Both the position numbers and the translations under genes were made by a program. The notes beneath the pieces were generated by a model. The model saw only the letters and a program-made list of their open reading frames with translations. It searched no databases and was not told the origin of the DNA. This document shows positions 24,659 to 35,600 of a stretch of 55,333 nt of DNA, piece by piece; the first letter of the stretch is position 1, and every line of letters starts with the position of its first letter. Source of the stretch: Muribaculaceae bacterium (GTDB lineage: Bacteria; Bacteroidota; Bacteroidia; Bacteroidales; Muribaculaceae); assembly GCA_017443765.1 (NCBI GenBank), contig JAFSYB010000032.1, forward strand, positions 1-55,333, written 5' to 3'.

Positions 24659-27436
24659 ATGAGACTGAAACTTTTTATTCTGTTGTGGCTTCTGGCGTGC
24701 ATGCCTGCGCTTGCGCAGCACACGGGGTTGCGCGGTGTGTTGGTGGATGCCAAGACAAACGCTCCCGTAGCCGGGGCAATTGTCATCCTTGATGGCCAGG
24801 GCACCACTGTGACCAGTGGTCCCGAGGGCGATTTCCTGATTACCGAGGCCCGGCCAGGCAGCGATGTGCTGCTGGTGCTGACATACGGCTACAAGGACCT
24901 GTCGCGTTCGGTGACAATCACCGCCGGCGTGGTCGACGACCTGGGTACCCTGCGCGTGGAACCCTCGTATGTGGGCACCCAGGACCTGCAGGATTTCAAC
25001 ACCGAGCAGGCACTGACCGAGGCGCAGCTCGAGGACGAGGAGGGCAACAGTCAGGCTGTGGGCCTGCTCATGGGCACCAGCGACAACCCATTCTACCAGG
25101 CGGCGAGCTACCGTTTCAGCGTGATGCGGTTTCGCATTCGCGGCTACAACAACGAGTATTCCAACACATCAATTAACGGCATAAACTTCAACGATGCCGT
25201 GCGCGGACGGTTCAACTACTCGATGACGGGCGGATTGAATCAGGCGTTTCGCAACAAGGCCATCGCCATGGGGCTTGAGGCGGCCAGTTTCGACTTTGGC
25301 AACATTGGCGGAACCACCAACATCAGCACCTATGCCAAGGACTTCGCCCCTGGCCTGCGCGCCAGTGTGGCCTACACCAACGGCAACTACCAGTGGCGCG
25401 GCATGGTCACCTACAGCACCGGCGTGATGAACAACGGCTGGGCGCTGGCCGGCAGCGCCGTGGTGCGATATGCCGGCGAGGGCATTATCCCGGGCTCGTT
25501 CTACAACAGTGTGGGATACTTCCTCTCGGCACAAAAGACGTTCAACCCACACCACAGCTTGAACATCACCACCTTTGGCGCGCCCACGCGCCGGGCCAGT
25601 AACACCGCCGTAGTGCAGGAAGCCTACGACCTGGCAGGAACCAACCTCTACAACCCCAACTGGGGCTGGCAGGATGGCAGGAAACGCAATGCCCGTGTGG
25701 TGGAGGCTTTCGACCCCACTATTTTGGTGAACTGGATTTGGAAACCCGATATGCACACCACACTCAACACCGGTGCGGCGTTCCACAAGTCGTTCTACGC
25801 ATCGAGTGCCCTGAACTGGAACGATGCACCCGACCCACGGCCAGACTACTACCGCTACCTGCCCAGTTACTTTGGTGACACACCGGGATACGCGGTCTAC
25901 TACGACCTATGGACAGGCGGCGACGACATCCGGCAAATCAACTGGGACCGTCTTTACCAGGTCAACCAGCTCAACAACTACGAGGCCGACCAGCGCGGCA
26001 CCGAGCGTGGCGCAACCTACATGCTCGGCAACCGCCACAGCAACCAGGCCAGCTGGGCGCTGGGCACCAACCTTAACAAGCGCCTCACCGACGTGACCAC
26101 GCTGCAAGGCGGCGTGAGCGCCAACTTCACCCGCTCGTCCTACTACCAGACGGTGAAAGACCTGCTGGGCGGACGCTTCTGGACCGACGTGGACCAGTAT
26201 GCCGAGCGCGACTTCCCCGACAATGCGCAGATGGCACAAAACGACTTGAACAACCCCAACCGCCGCGTGGTGGAGGGAGACCGATTTGGCTATGACTACA
26301 ACATCGATTCCTGGCAGGGACGAATCTGGAAACAGATGGTGTTCACCACCGCTCGCTGGGACGTGACCTACGCACTACAAGCCACCTATACTCGCTTCCA
26401 GCGAGATGGCAAGATGCGCAACGGACGCGCCCCCGAGAACTCCTATGGCCGTGGCCTCAAGCATGAGTTTGTCAATGCCGCCTTCAAGGCCGGCGCCACC
26501 TACAAGCTCGACGGACGCAACAACTTTGTGGCACACATTTACTACGGCACGCACGCGCCGCTGCCTACCAATGCCTACATCTCGCCGCGCACCAAGGACG
26601 ACGTGATTGCCGACCTGCACAGCGAGGCCATCTGGAGCGGCGACTTGAGCTACAACTGGAACTACCGCCGCTTCAAAGGCTCGCTCACCGGCTTCTATAC
26701 CGACCAACGCGGAGCCACCGAGCGCACAGGATACTACGATGACCAGTACAAGACGTTCATGAACTACGCGCTCACCGGCGTGCACAAGGTGTACAAGGGC
26801 TTGGAACTGGGCTTGAGCTACAAACTCACACCGAGCATCACCCTGAGCGGAGCCGCCACGTTCTCACGTTACCAGTACAAGAACCGCCCCACCGGCACCC
26901 GCAGCTATGAGAACGGCACCCAGGAAGACATCACCACCACCGTCTACCTGAAGAACTACTATGTGAGCGGCACCCCACAGGAAGCCTACTCGGCAGCCAT
27001 CAACTGGGCAGCGCCAAAGAACTGGTATTTCGAGCTGAGCGGCACCTGGTTGGGTAAGGCCTACATCGATATGTCGCCCATCCGACACGAGGTAATCCCC
27101 ACGCTTTACACGCAAGCCAGCAGCGAAGAACACCTGCTGGGCATGGCGCGTTACCTTGCCGACCAGGAGAAACTCAACGACGCATTCACACTCGATGCCA
27201 GCATCGGACACGTGATTTACATCAAGCGCCGGTACTCGGTCAATATCAACCTGAACCTGAACAACATCCTCAACAACACCAAGATCATGACCGGAGGTTA
27301 TCAGCAGGGACGACAAACCTACAACAGCAAGACCGGTGAATTTGACTTTGGCACCTTTGCCTCGGGCAAGTATCCCAACAAGTACTACTACGCCCAGGGG
27401 TTCAAGCTGTTCCTGAACTTGGGATTCCGGTTCTGA
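24659..27436 (+). CDS. TonB-dependent outer-membrane receptor with CarboxypepD_reg domain
   Basis: 925 residues. After the signal peptide (LFILLWLLACMPALA, cleavage near 20) comes a CarboxypepD_reg-like beta-sandwich, about 24-100 (LRGVLVDAKTNAPVAGAIVIL, then GPEGDFLITEARPG). A plug follows (about 135-240, with RFRIRGYNNEYSNTSINGINFNDA and FDFGNIGGTTNI), then a 22-strand-type barrel rich in aromatic strands. It ends in LFLNLGFRF, the terminal aromatic signature recognised by BAM. It is not a SusC: it is shorter and lacks the DEVVVTALG box. It is followed 57 bp later by a DUF5689-type lipoprotein, a pairing I recognise from Bacteroidota, where a secreted endonuclease/exonuclease/phosphatase gene often follows. 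No nuclease is present here. The imported substrate is unknown. Confidence 0.9.
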   Translation: MRLKLFILLWLLACMPALAQHTGLRGVLVDAKTNAPVAGAIVILDGQGTTVTSGPEGDFLITEARPGSDVLLVLTYGYKDLSRSVTITAGVVDDLGTLRVEPSYVGTQDLQDFNTEQALTEAQLEDEEGNSQAVGLLMGTSDNPFYQAASYRFSVMRFRIRGYNNEYSNTSINGINFNDAVRGRFNYSMTGGLNQAFRNKAIAMGLEAASFDFGNIGGTTNISTYAKDFAPGLRASVAYTNGNYQWRGMVTYSTGVMNNGWALAGSAVVRYAGEGIIPGSFYNSVGYFLSAQKTFNPHHSLNITTFGAPTRRASNTAVVQEAYDLAGTNLYNPNWGWQDGRKRNARVVEAFDPTILVNWIWKPDMHTTLNTGAAFHKSFYASSALNWNDAPDPRPDYYRYLPSYFGDTPGYAVYYDLWTGGDDIRQINWDRLYQVNQLNNYEADQRGTERGATYMLGNRHSNQASWALGTNLNKRLTDVTTLQGGVSANFTRSSYYQTVKDLLGGRFWTDVDQYAERDFPDNAQMAQNDLNNPNRRVVEGDRFGYDYNIDSWQGRIWKQMVFTTARWDVTYALQATYTRFQRDGKMRNGRAPENSYGRGLKHEFVNAAFKAGATYKLDGRNNFVAHIYYGTHAPLPTNAYISPRTKDDVIADLHSEAIWSGDLSYNWNYRRFKGSLTGFYTDQRGATERTGYYDDQYKTFMNYALTGVHKVYKGLELGLSYKLTPSITLSGAATFSRYQYKNRPTGTRSYENGTQEDITTTVYLKNYYVSGTPQEAYSAAINWAAPKNWYFELSGTWLGKAYIDMSPIRHEVIPTLYTQASSEEHLLGMARYLADQEKLNDAFTLDASIGHVIYIKRRYSVNINLNLNNILNNTKIMTGGYQQGRQTYNSKTGEFDFGTFASGKYPNKYYYAQGFKLFLNLGFRF

Positions 27437-27493
27437 CCACACCCCATCAAAAACACGATTACAAGAAACATAAACAAAACAAGATAAACGACT

Positions 27494-29770
27494 ATGAAAC
27501 GTATCAATCAATTTGTATGGCTCATGCTGATGGCTGTGCTCGCCGTGGGTTGCAACGATGACTTCGATGTGCCGCCTCTTGTGATGCCCCAAGCCACGCA
27601 CACGCCCAACATGACCATCGCCGACTTCAAGGCACAATACTGGAACGACGCCCGCAACTTTTGCGACACCGTCAAGGAAGACGTGGTCATCCACGGATAT
27701 GTGAGCGCCAACGATGAAACGGGAAACATCTACAAGTACCTCTTCATTCAGGATGAGACCGGCGGCATCGGCCTCTCGGTCGACGCCAGCTCCACCTACA
27801 CCACCTACCGCGTGGGGCAGGAAGTGGTCATCAACATGAAAGACCGCTGGATTGGCAAGTACAACGGTCAGTACCTCATCGGCCAGCCCGAGTGGTATGC
27901 CGCTCAAAGTGTGTGGGAGGCCGGGCGCATGCCGCTCGAAACCCTCAAGGAGTTTGTGGAGCTTAACGGTCTGCCGAAATACGAACAAGTGTTGCCCGTT
28001 GTGACGCGCATTGCCGATGTAGTGGGACACAGCGACCGCGAAACACAACTTAAATATCAAGGCCAACTCGTGAAATTCCAAAACGTGAAATGGGATGCCG
28101 CCGACGGCGTGACACCGTTTGCCACTGCCGATGCTACTACCAACCGCACCCTGACCGATGGCGAAGGCCACTCTATCACCGTGGCCAACAGCAACTATGC
28201 CGACTTCCGCGCCGAACCGCTGCCACTTGGCACTGGCGACGTGGTGGGTGTCCTGCAAATGACTGGCTCCGACCAGTGGAAGCTCGTCATCCGCTACCTT
28301 GCCGACTGCATCGGATTTGAGAACAGCACCAAGGGCACTATCAATGACCCCTACACTGTGGCCGAGGCCATCGAGCGTGTGAACACTGGACGCAGCGGCT
28401 GGATGACTGGCTATGTGGTTGGCGCTGTGGCTCCCGAAGTCACCGAGGTCACCTCCAACAGCGACATCGAGTGGAAGGCTCCCACCACGCTGGCCAACAC
28501 CCTGGTGGTGGCCGACAACGCGGACGTGACCGACTTCACCCAATGCGTGATGATTGAGCTGCCGCAGGGTTCCAAGCTGCGCGAGCAGGCCAACCTGCAC
28601 GACAACGTGGAGGTGTACAAGACACAAATTTGGCTCCAGGGTGAATTTGCCACCGTGATGGGCATGAACGGCATCAAAGGCAACACGGGTTCCACCGGTG
28701 AGTTCCGCCTCTCGGTGGCCACTGGTGGCTTGACCACGCTCAACGAGAACTTCGAGGGCAAGGCCATACCCAGCGATTGGGGCAACAAGCAAATCCAGGG
28801 CGACAAGGCTTGGTACACACCCAGTTTCGACAACAACTACTATGCCGCCATGACTGGCTACCGGGGCAATGCGCCATTCGAGTCGTGGCTCATCACTCCC
28901 GCTCTCGACATCAAGAAGGCCGAGAACAAGATTCTTACTTTCCGCACACAGGTCAACGGCTATGGCAGCACAACCACCAAGTTTGAGGTCTATGTGCTCT
29001 CGACCGACGACCCCACTGTGGCCACGCGTGTGAAGCTCAACCCCGTGCTGGCCACGCCTGTGGCCAGCGGATACTCCAGCTGGGCCGAAAGTGGAAACAT
29101 CGACCTCAGTGCCTTCGATGGCACCTATTACATTGGTTTCGTCTACAGTGCCACCGCCGATGCCAACTACGCCACCTGGTGTCTCGATGATGTGAAGTTC
29201 AACGTGGCCGGCGGCAGCGACCCGAATCCCAATCCCGAACCCGGCGACCTGCCCGACAACCGCGCCGACTTCGAGACCATGAACGGCGGCTCGCCCAAGA
29301 GTTCTTACGGCTCGTTCACCAGCACGCTGGGCTGGACGGCCACTAACTGCAATTTGCTCATTGGCGGCACCGATGACAACAACCCCACCTTCAAGTTCAT
29401 TGGACTGATGCCCGGCAGCACCACCAACTATGCAATGGCAGTGACCATCAACGGCCACACCGAGAAAGTGGGCACCATTGTCTCGCCTGTCATCTCCACG
29501 GGAATGACCAAACTGCGCTTCGATTACGGCATTGCCTACACCGACACCAAAATCGCGTTCCGTGTCGAGGTCAACAAACCCGATGGCAGCACGGCCTGGA
29601 CCAAGGACGTCACCCTCGACAATCCCGAGAAGTTCAAAGTCTACAACTTCGAGGAAAGCGTCGACGTGACGGGTGAGTTCACCATTAAAATCACCAATCT
29701 CTGCCCCAGCCAAACCGCCGGCAACAAGGATCGCGTGAGCATCTGGAACCTCAACTGGGACAAAAAGTGA
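27494..29770 (+). CDS. DUF5689-type surface lipoprotein
   Basis: 758 residues. The lipobox ends at Cys20 (LMAVLAVGC), so it is lipid-anchored and likely faces outward next to the TonB receptor encoded upstream. The N-terminal region (about 35-285) has the DUF5689 pattern of OB-like beta domains (VVIHGYVSANDETGNIYKYLFIQDETGGIGL, then YRVGQEVVI). A second OB-like domain of the DUF6359 kind follows at about 285-410 (DPYTVAEAIERV, GWMTGYVVGAV). A choice-of-anchor-J/cleaved-adhesin-like jelly roll is at about 415-575 (LNENFEGKAIPSDW, SWLITPALDI). A final beta domain ends the protein (about 590-758). The OB-like domains suggest binding of a nucleotide or sugar polymer, but no catalytic residues are visible. 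It probably captures ligand for the receptor. Confidence 0.8.
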   Translation: MKRINQFVWLMLMAVLAVGCNDDFDVPPLVMPQATHTPNMTIADFKAQYWNDARNFCDTVKEDVVIHGYVSANDETGNIYKYLFIQDETGGIGLSVDASSTYTTYRVGQEVVINMKDRWIGKYNGQYLIGQPEWYAAQSVWEAGRMPLETLKEFVELNGLPKYEQVLPVVTRIADVVGHSDRETQLKYQGQLVKFQNVKWDAADGVTPFATADATTNRTLTDGEGHSITVANSNYADFRAEPLPLGTGDVVGVLQMTGSDQWKLVIRYLADCIGFENSTKGTINDPYTVAEAIERVNTGRSGWMTGYVVGAVAPEVTEVTSNSDIEWKAPTTLANTLVVADNADVTDFTQCVMIELPQGSKLREQANLHDNVEVYKTQIWLQGEFATVMGMNGIKGNTGSTGEFRLSVATGGLTTLNENFEGKAIPSDWGNKQIQGDKAWYTPSFDNNYYAAMTGYRGNAPFESWLITPALDIKKAENKILTFRTQVNGYGSTTTKFEVYVLSTDDPTVATRVKLNPVLATPVASGYSSWAESGNIDLSAFDGTYYIGFVYSATADANYATWCLDDVKFNVAGGSDPNPNPEPGDLPDNRADFETMNGGSPKSSYGSFTSTLGWTATNCNLLIGGTDDNNPTFKFIGLMPGSTTNYAMAVTINGHTEKVGTIVSPVISTGMTKLRFDYGIAYTDTKIAFRVEVNKPDGSTAWTKDVTLDNPEKFKVYNFEESVDVTGEFTIKITNLCPSQTAGNKDRVSIWNLNWDKK

Positions 29771-29800
29771 TGGCCGACTGCCCATGATGGGGGCATAAGC

Positions 29801-29879
29801 GCAAAAGGACAAAAGAATTTAGGCAGGTTCAGTAATTTGGTCGATGCACCAAGCTTGTCAAATCCTTTTGTCCTTTTGC
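29801..29879. terminator. Long-armed terminator-like palindrome
   Basis: Arms 29801-29815 and 29865-29879 (core caaaaggacaaaag / cttttgtccttttg) are perfectly complementary. Pairing extends four more positions after one mismatch. The inner loop holds a short ttgg/ccaa hairpin. It lies between the DUF5689 gene and the PBP1A gene. Confidence 0.6.
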
Positions 29880-29923
29880 CCGTTTATGTTTCCTCAGTTC
29901 TCTACGTATTTTGAAGAAATAAC

Positions 29924-32335
29924 ATGCGAATAACTGCTCCGTTGCGCAAACTGGCCAGTGGCTGGCGGCGATTCAAGCATTGGTACAAAGGGCTGTACCG
30001 CGGTCGCCCCTGGTACATCAAGGTGCTGTCGGCCCTTGCCACGCTGGTGGTCACGTTCATCCTCTATCTCGTGGCCGTCGACATCAACTTCCTGTGGCTC
30101 TTCGGCAAGTCGCCCAGCACCTACCGCATCATGCACCCCGACACCGCCGAGGCCAGCTACATCTATAGTGCCGACGGGCAGCAGCTTGGCAAGTATTTCG
30201 ACGAGAACCGCACCCCGGTGCCCTACGATTCCATCAACCCCGAGTTCTTCACCGTGCTCATCGACACCGAGGACGAGCGCTACTACAGCCATTGGGGCAT
30301 CGACTTCGGCGGCCTGATGGCCGCCGTCAAGGATATGGTGCTTTATGGCCGCCCGCGTGGCGCCAGCACCATCACACAGCAATTGGTGAAGAATATGTTC
30401 CGCACACGCGTGGACTACAGCACCGGCTTGCTGGGCTACATCCCCGGCGTGAAAATGCTCATCATGAAGAGCAAGGAGTGGATTATCGCCACCAAGCTCG
30501 AAATGTTCTACGACAAGCGGCAAATCCTCGAGATGTATGCCAACACCGTGGATTTCGGCAGCAACGCCTATGGCATCAAGACGGCGGCCTCGACCTACTT
30601 TGCCACCACGCCGCAGCGGCTCACCGTGCAGGAGAGCGCCGTGCTCGTGGGACTGCTCAAGGCCACCAGCACCTACAACCCCCGCCTCAACCCCAAGAAC
30701 AGTCTCAAGCGCCGCAATGTGGTGCTGCATAACATGGTCGAGCACGACCACCTCACGCAGCAGGCCTACGACTCCATTAGCGCGTTGCCCATCGACCTCC
30801 ACTTCAATGCCGAGAGCGCCTTCGACGGCCAGGCACTCTATTTCCGCCAGGCCGTGGCTGCCGAGCTCGAGCAGTGGTGTCGCGACACCGGCCACGACCT
30901 CTATCGCGACGGACTGCGCGTCTATACCACCATCGACACGCGCATGCAACACTATGCCGAGCAGGCCGTGAGCGAGAAGATGCGCCTTGTGCAGCAGAAT
31001 TTCAAGGCTCAGTGGGGCGACCGCGACTGCTGGCTCGACGACGAGGGCAAGCCCATTCCCAACTTCGTCGAGGACAAGGCGCGCAACACCGACGTTTATC
31101 GTAACCTGCTCGCGCGATTTCCCAACGACCTCGACTCGGTGAACCACTACATGAACGTGCCGCACCGCGTGCACCTGTTCGACTACGACAACGACACGCT
31201 CTACTGCGAGATGAGCTCGATGGACTCCATTCGCTATATGCTCCACTTCATGCACACAGGCTTTGTGGCCATGGACCCTGAGAACGGACACGTCAAGGCC
31301 TGGGTGGGCGATGTGGACTTCGGCACATGGAAATACGACAAGGTCACGGCCATGCACCAGCCGGGCAGCACGTTCAAGCTCTTTGTCTATTCCGCCGCCA
31401 TGGCACACGGCCTCACGCCCTGTGTGCGCCGCACCGATTCCTATATCGACACCATGGTCTATGACCGTGTCAAAGGCGAGATGGTGCACTGGCGGCCCAC
31501 CAATGCCAACGGGCGGTTCACGGGAGCGAGCATGACGCTGCGCTCGGCATTCGCGCAGAGTGTCAACAGCATCGCCGTGCGCGTGGGTGCCGAGGTGACC
31601 ATTCCCATCGTGGCGCAGACCGCCCGCGACATGGGCATCCACAGCCCGCTCGACGAAACCCCGGCACTGGCACTGGGGGCCAGCGACGTGAACCTGCTGG
31701 AGCTGGTCAACGCCTACTGCACCGTGGCCAACGGCGGCATGGCGCACGAACCGGTGCTGGTCACCCGCATCCTCGACCACAACGGCGTGGAAATCTACCG
31801 CGCCGACACTGATGGGCACCGCGCGCTGCCCTATCGTGCAGCCTTCCTCATGCAGCAGATGCTCATGGCCGGGCGCACCGATGCCGGCGGCACATCGATG
31901 GCGCTCAACGGCTACCTCACCGGCCGGATGTGGGACACCGACTTTGGCGGCAAGACCGGCACCAGCAACCGCCATGCTGATGCCTGGTTCGTCGGTGTGT
32001 CGCCGCACCTCGTGTGCGGTGCCTGGGTTGGTGGCGAGTACCGGCAAATTCATTTCACCACCGGCGCCCTGGGTCAAGGCAGCAAGACCGCACTGCCCAT
32101 CTGTGGTGCATTCTTCAACCGCGTGTTTACCGACCCGGCTTTCAACAAGCTGCACGGGCGATTCCCTATGCTCGAACCCGTAGACCCCGCGCAGTACAGC
32201 CAGTGCATCGACACTTACCAGCCCGACAGCCTCGACTGGTCAACCGACTCGCTCGACCTTGATTCCATCCCCACCGTACGCACCGACATCTATCCCGACA
32301 ACGAAACCGACTCAACTGAAACAATGAGTAATTGA
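29924..32335 (+). CDS. mrcA: Bifunctional penicillin-binding protein 1A
   Basis: 803 residues. It polymerises lipid II into glycan strands and cross-links them on the outer face of the inner membrane. There is a short basic cytoplasmic tail and one TM anchor (about 33-52). The GT51 domain (about 75-260) has catalytic Glu116 in TEDERYYSHWGID, then RPRGASTITQQLVKNMF and KEWIIATKLEMFYDKRQILEMYANTVDFG. The transpeptidase domain (about 400-720) has the active Ser482 and Lys485 in PGSTFKLF, the SxN motif in FAQSVNSIAV, and the KTGTS box at about 677-681. The C-terminus is a short acidic tail. All catalytic motifs are intact. The upstream palindrome suggests that it is transcribed separately from the DUF5689 gene, but I find no consensus promoter. 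Confidence 0.96.
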   Translation: MRITAPLRKLASGWRRFKHWYKGLYRGRPWYIKVLSALATLVVTFILYLVAVDINFLWLFGKSPSTYRIMHPDTAEASYIYSADGQQLGKYFDENRTPVPYDSINPEFFTVLIDTEDERYYSHWGIDFGGLMAAVKDMVLYGRPRGASTITQQLVKNMFRTRVDYSTGLLGYIPGVKMLIMKSKEWIIATKLEMFYDKRQILEMYANTVDFGSNAYGIKTAASTYFATTPQRLTVQESAVLVGLLKATSTYNPRLNPKNSLKRRNVVLHNMVEHDHLTQQAYDSISALPIDLHFNAESAFDGQALYFRQAVAAELEQWCRDTGHDLYRDGLRVYTTIDTRMQHYAEQAVSEKMRLVQQNFKAQWGDRDCWLDDEGKPIPNFVEDKARNTDVYRNLLARFPNDLDSVNHYMNVPHRVHLFDYDNDTLYCEMSSMDSIRYMLHFMHTGFVAMDPENGHVKAWVGDVDFGTWKYDKVTAMHQPGSTFKLFVYSAAMAHGLTPCVRRTDSYIDTMVYDRVKGEMVHWRPTNANGRFTGASMTLRSAFAQSVNSIAVRVGAEVTIPIVAQTARDMGIHSPLDETPALALGASDVNLLELVNAYCTVANGGMAHEPVLVTRILDHNGVEIYRADTDGHRALPYRAAFLMQQMLMAGRTDAGGTSMALNGYLTGRMWDTDFGGKTGTSNRHADAWFVGVSPHLVCGAWVGGEYRQIHFTTGALGQGSKTALPICGAFFNRVFTDPAFNKLHGRFPMLEPVDPAQYSQCIDTYQPDSLDWSTDSLDLDSIPTVRTDIYPDNETDSTETMSN

Positions 32336-32503
32336 GGCGTTCTTCTCAAGAGGGCAGCATCAAGGAGTTTGGCCCACTTGTCAGCCTGTGCACCTGCGGC
32401 TGTCTCCCTTATCCCTGTTCGGTATCAATCGCCAGGGCGCATCGTTGTTGCAAATCTCGGAAAAGTCAATTATAAAAAGTGAGCGAAAAAAATGGCGGCA
32501 AAA

Positions 32504-32535
32504 TTTGGTCAATTCAAAAAAAAGTTGAAAATTTG
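32504..32535 (+). promoter_or_regulatory. Candidate promoter of the susC/susD pair
   Basis: TTTG (32504-32507), 20-nt spacer, AAAATTTG (32528-32535), one base off the -7 consensus. It lies in a strongly AT-rich stretch of the 315-bp gap 32336-32650, which otherwise shows no gene and no clear terminator. Predicted leader about 109 nt. Confidence 0.4.
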
Positions 32536-32650
32536 CATTTGTAAATTGGCCGAAAGAGTGTGTCTTATCTGCCAATATGGAATTTTATAAACTTCAAATA
32601 ACTGAAAATCAATCGAATAAACTTTACTATTCATTTAAAATTAAGTGCGT

Positions 32651-35600
32651 ATGAAAAAGCAATGTGTATTGTTGGCTGCGCTGGCAATTGCGTGTGGTGC
32701 GCCGGTGGGCATGACCTCGAGTCAGGCCCCCGTGGGCTTCACAGCAGTGGCGCAGAACAACAAAGTGACGGGCGTCGTGCGCGACGCCAACGGCGAGCCA
32801 CTGATTGGCGCCACGGTGATGGTGAAGGGCACCAACCGCGGCACGGCCACCGACCTCGATGGCAAGTACAGTATCGCCGCCGCTCCGGGCAGCACGCTGG
32901 TGATTTCCTACATCGGCGCAAAGCCCATGGAGGTGCGCGTGAGCGGAGCCTCGATGGACGTGACGATGACCGACGCGGGCAACACGCTCGACGAGGTGGT
33001 GGTCACCGCTCTGGGTATCAAGAAGGATCGCAAGTCGCTCGGCTATGCCGTTGACGACCTCAAGGCCGAGGAGCTGATGCGCAACAAGAACACCAACGCC
33101 ATCAACTCGCTGGCCGGCAAGATTGCCGGTGTGAACATCACCCAGTCGAGCGGTGCTGCCGGTTCGGGTGCACAAATCATCTTGCGCGGCGGAACGTCGC
33201 TGGCCGAGGGCCGTGACAACCAGCCGCTGTTCGTGGTCGATGGTGTGATTTACGACAACTCCACCAGTGTGGTGGGCAACTCGGCTTTCGACGGCATGAC
33301 CAACAATGCCACCACAGCTGCCAACCGCGTGATGGACATCAACCCCGAGGATATCGAGAACATGAGCGTGCTCAAAGGCCCCGCTGCCGCAGCACTCTAT
33401 GGCTCGCGTGCCTCGGCCGGTGTGGTGATTATCACCACCAAGAGCGGTAAGGCCGGACGTGCCGAGGTGAACTTTGGCACCTCGGTCACCACTTCGTGGG
33501 CTCACAAGCTCCCCAAGGTGCAGAACAAGTACCGCCACGGTTATCTGGAGGACCAGTATGATCCCACTACCAAGGCCTACACTGGTTACCGTTACAACAA
33601 CTTTTCCTACAACGCGTGGGGAACCGAGGTTGGTGAAGACCCCACCTATGACAACATCAGCAATTTCTTCCAGAATGGAACAATTTGGGACACCAACCTG
33701 AGCGTGAGCGGCGGCACCGAGAACAACAAGTTCTTCCTGAGCGGCTCGTTCTACGACCAGGACGGTATTGTGCCCACCACGGGTTACAAGAAAGCCACCC
33801 TGCGTTTCAATGGTGAGCAGAAGTACAAAATCTTTACCTTCGGGGCTAACGCAGCCTACACGCAGGCTCGCACCACCAAGACCCTGACTGGTGCCGCACT
33901 CTACGGCTCCAGCGGCACGGGCGCCCTGTATGCCGTTTACAACTGGGCTCCCGACCAGGATATGCGCCACTACCTGAACGACGATGGCACGCGCTACCGC
34001 ATGTTCGACACCCACTTCGACCCCGAAGATGAGCGAGAGAACCCCTACTGGCTGCTGAACAAGAACTCGCTCAAGGACAACACCGAGCGTTTCACTGGCA
34101 ATTTCAACGTCAAGGCCGACCTCACCGACTGGTGGTGGGTGAGCTTCCGCATGGGTGTGGACTCCTACACAACCCAGAACCAGAACACCATTGCTCCGGG
34201 CGGAGCCATCAAGAAAGACTGGCAGAATGGTATGTACAGCGAGAACGAGTTGCGCTTCCGCTACCTGTCGACCAACCTGATGACCAACTTCAACAAGCAG
34301 TTTGGCGACTTCAACTTCAACCTGATGCTGGGTACGGCCACCGACAACACGCGTACGTGGACCAACTACCGCCGCGCATGGAATTTCATCATTCCTGAAA
34401 AATATATGTTCGACAACGCCGATGACAACAACCGCAAGTTCCAGAGCCACTGGTCGCGCAAGCGCCTGGTGGGTGTCTTCGGCGAGTTCCGCATGGACTG
34501 GCGCAATGCCATCTTCTTCACCGTCACCGGCCGTAACGACTGGGATTCGACGCTGCCCACCGACAACTGGAGCTACTTCTATCCCAGTGTGAGCGGTGCC
34601 GTCGCGTTCACCGAGCTGATGGGCGAGAGCCGTCCCGAGTGGCTCAACTTTGGCAAGGTGCGCGTCAGCTGGGCTCGCGTGGGTAAGGGCACCAACCCCT
34701 ATGCCACCACCACCTCGCTGTGGCCCGTGGGACAGTTCATTGGCGGCCTCACCGGTAGCGGCAACTCCTGGGAGCAGGGCAACCCCTTGCTGCGTCCCGA
34801 GATGACCAACTCGACCGAGGTGGGTCTTGAGCTGCGCTTCCTCCAGAACCGAATGAAATTCGACATTGCCTACTACAACAACAAGACCACAGACCAGATT
34901 ATCATCCCGCGCGTGGCGCAGTCCACGGGTTACATCCTCAAGGCTGTGAACGCCGGCACGGTGACCAACAAGGGTCTTGAGTTCTCAATCAGCGGCACCC
35001 CCATCCAGCGCGACGACTTCACCTGGGAGGTGGGTCTGAACGCTGCCGGCAACCGCGGCCGTGTGACCGACCTGCCCGATGGCATCGACTTCCTCTACCT
35101 CACCGATGTGCAGTATGGCAGTGCCAAGGCCGCTTCGGTGAACAACGGTACCTTTATGGCCATCATCGGCGACCGCTGGCTGCGCGTGAACAACCCCGAC
35201 AGCGAGTACGACGGCTGGCTGATTCTTGACAATAACGGTATGCCGCAGAAAGATGGTGCCAAGGCCAGCTTCGAGGTCGGCAACCGCGAGCCCAAATTCA
35301 CCGGTGGCCTCAACAACACGCTCTCCTGGCGCAACTGGACCTTCAACATGCTGTGGGAGTTCCGCGTGGGTGGCGATGTGTTCAACGGCACCAAGTATGT
35401 CATGAGCAATTCGGGTGTGAGCGAGTGGTCGCTCAACCGCAACGAGGCTCTCACCATTCAGGGTGTGCGCGCCAACGGCACCGATGCCAATGGCAACACC
35501 ATCTATGTCCCGGTCGAGAACAACACCTTTGAGCCAGGCCATTCCTACGTAATCAGCGGCACCGAAATCAGCGGCGAGAACGTGATCAAGAACTACTACA

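Noticed and set aside
26864..29812. 982-codon open frame on the minus strand
   Set aside because: Exactly antisense to the DUF5689 lipoprotein gene and the end of the TonB receptor gene. It arises from G/C bias at third positions, is rich in Val/His/Gly runs and has no domain.
29894..32155. 753-codon open frame on the minus strand
   Set aside because: Antisense to PBP1A, whose catalytic motifs are all intact on the plus strand.
32627..34450. 607-codon open frame on the minus strand
   Set aside because: Antisense shadow of the susC gene.
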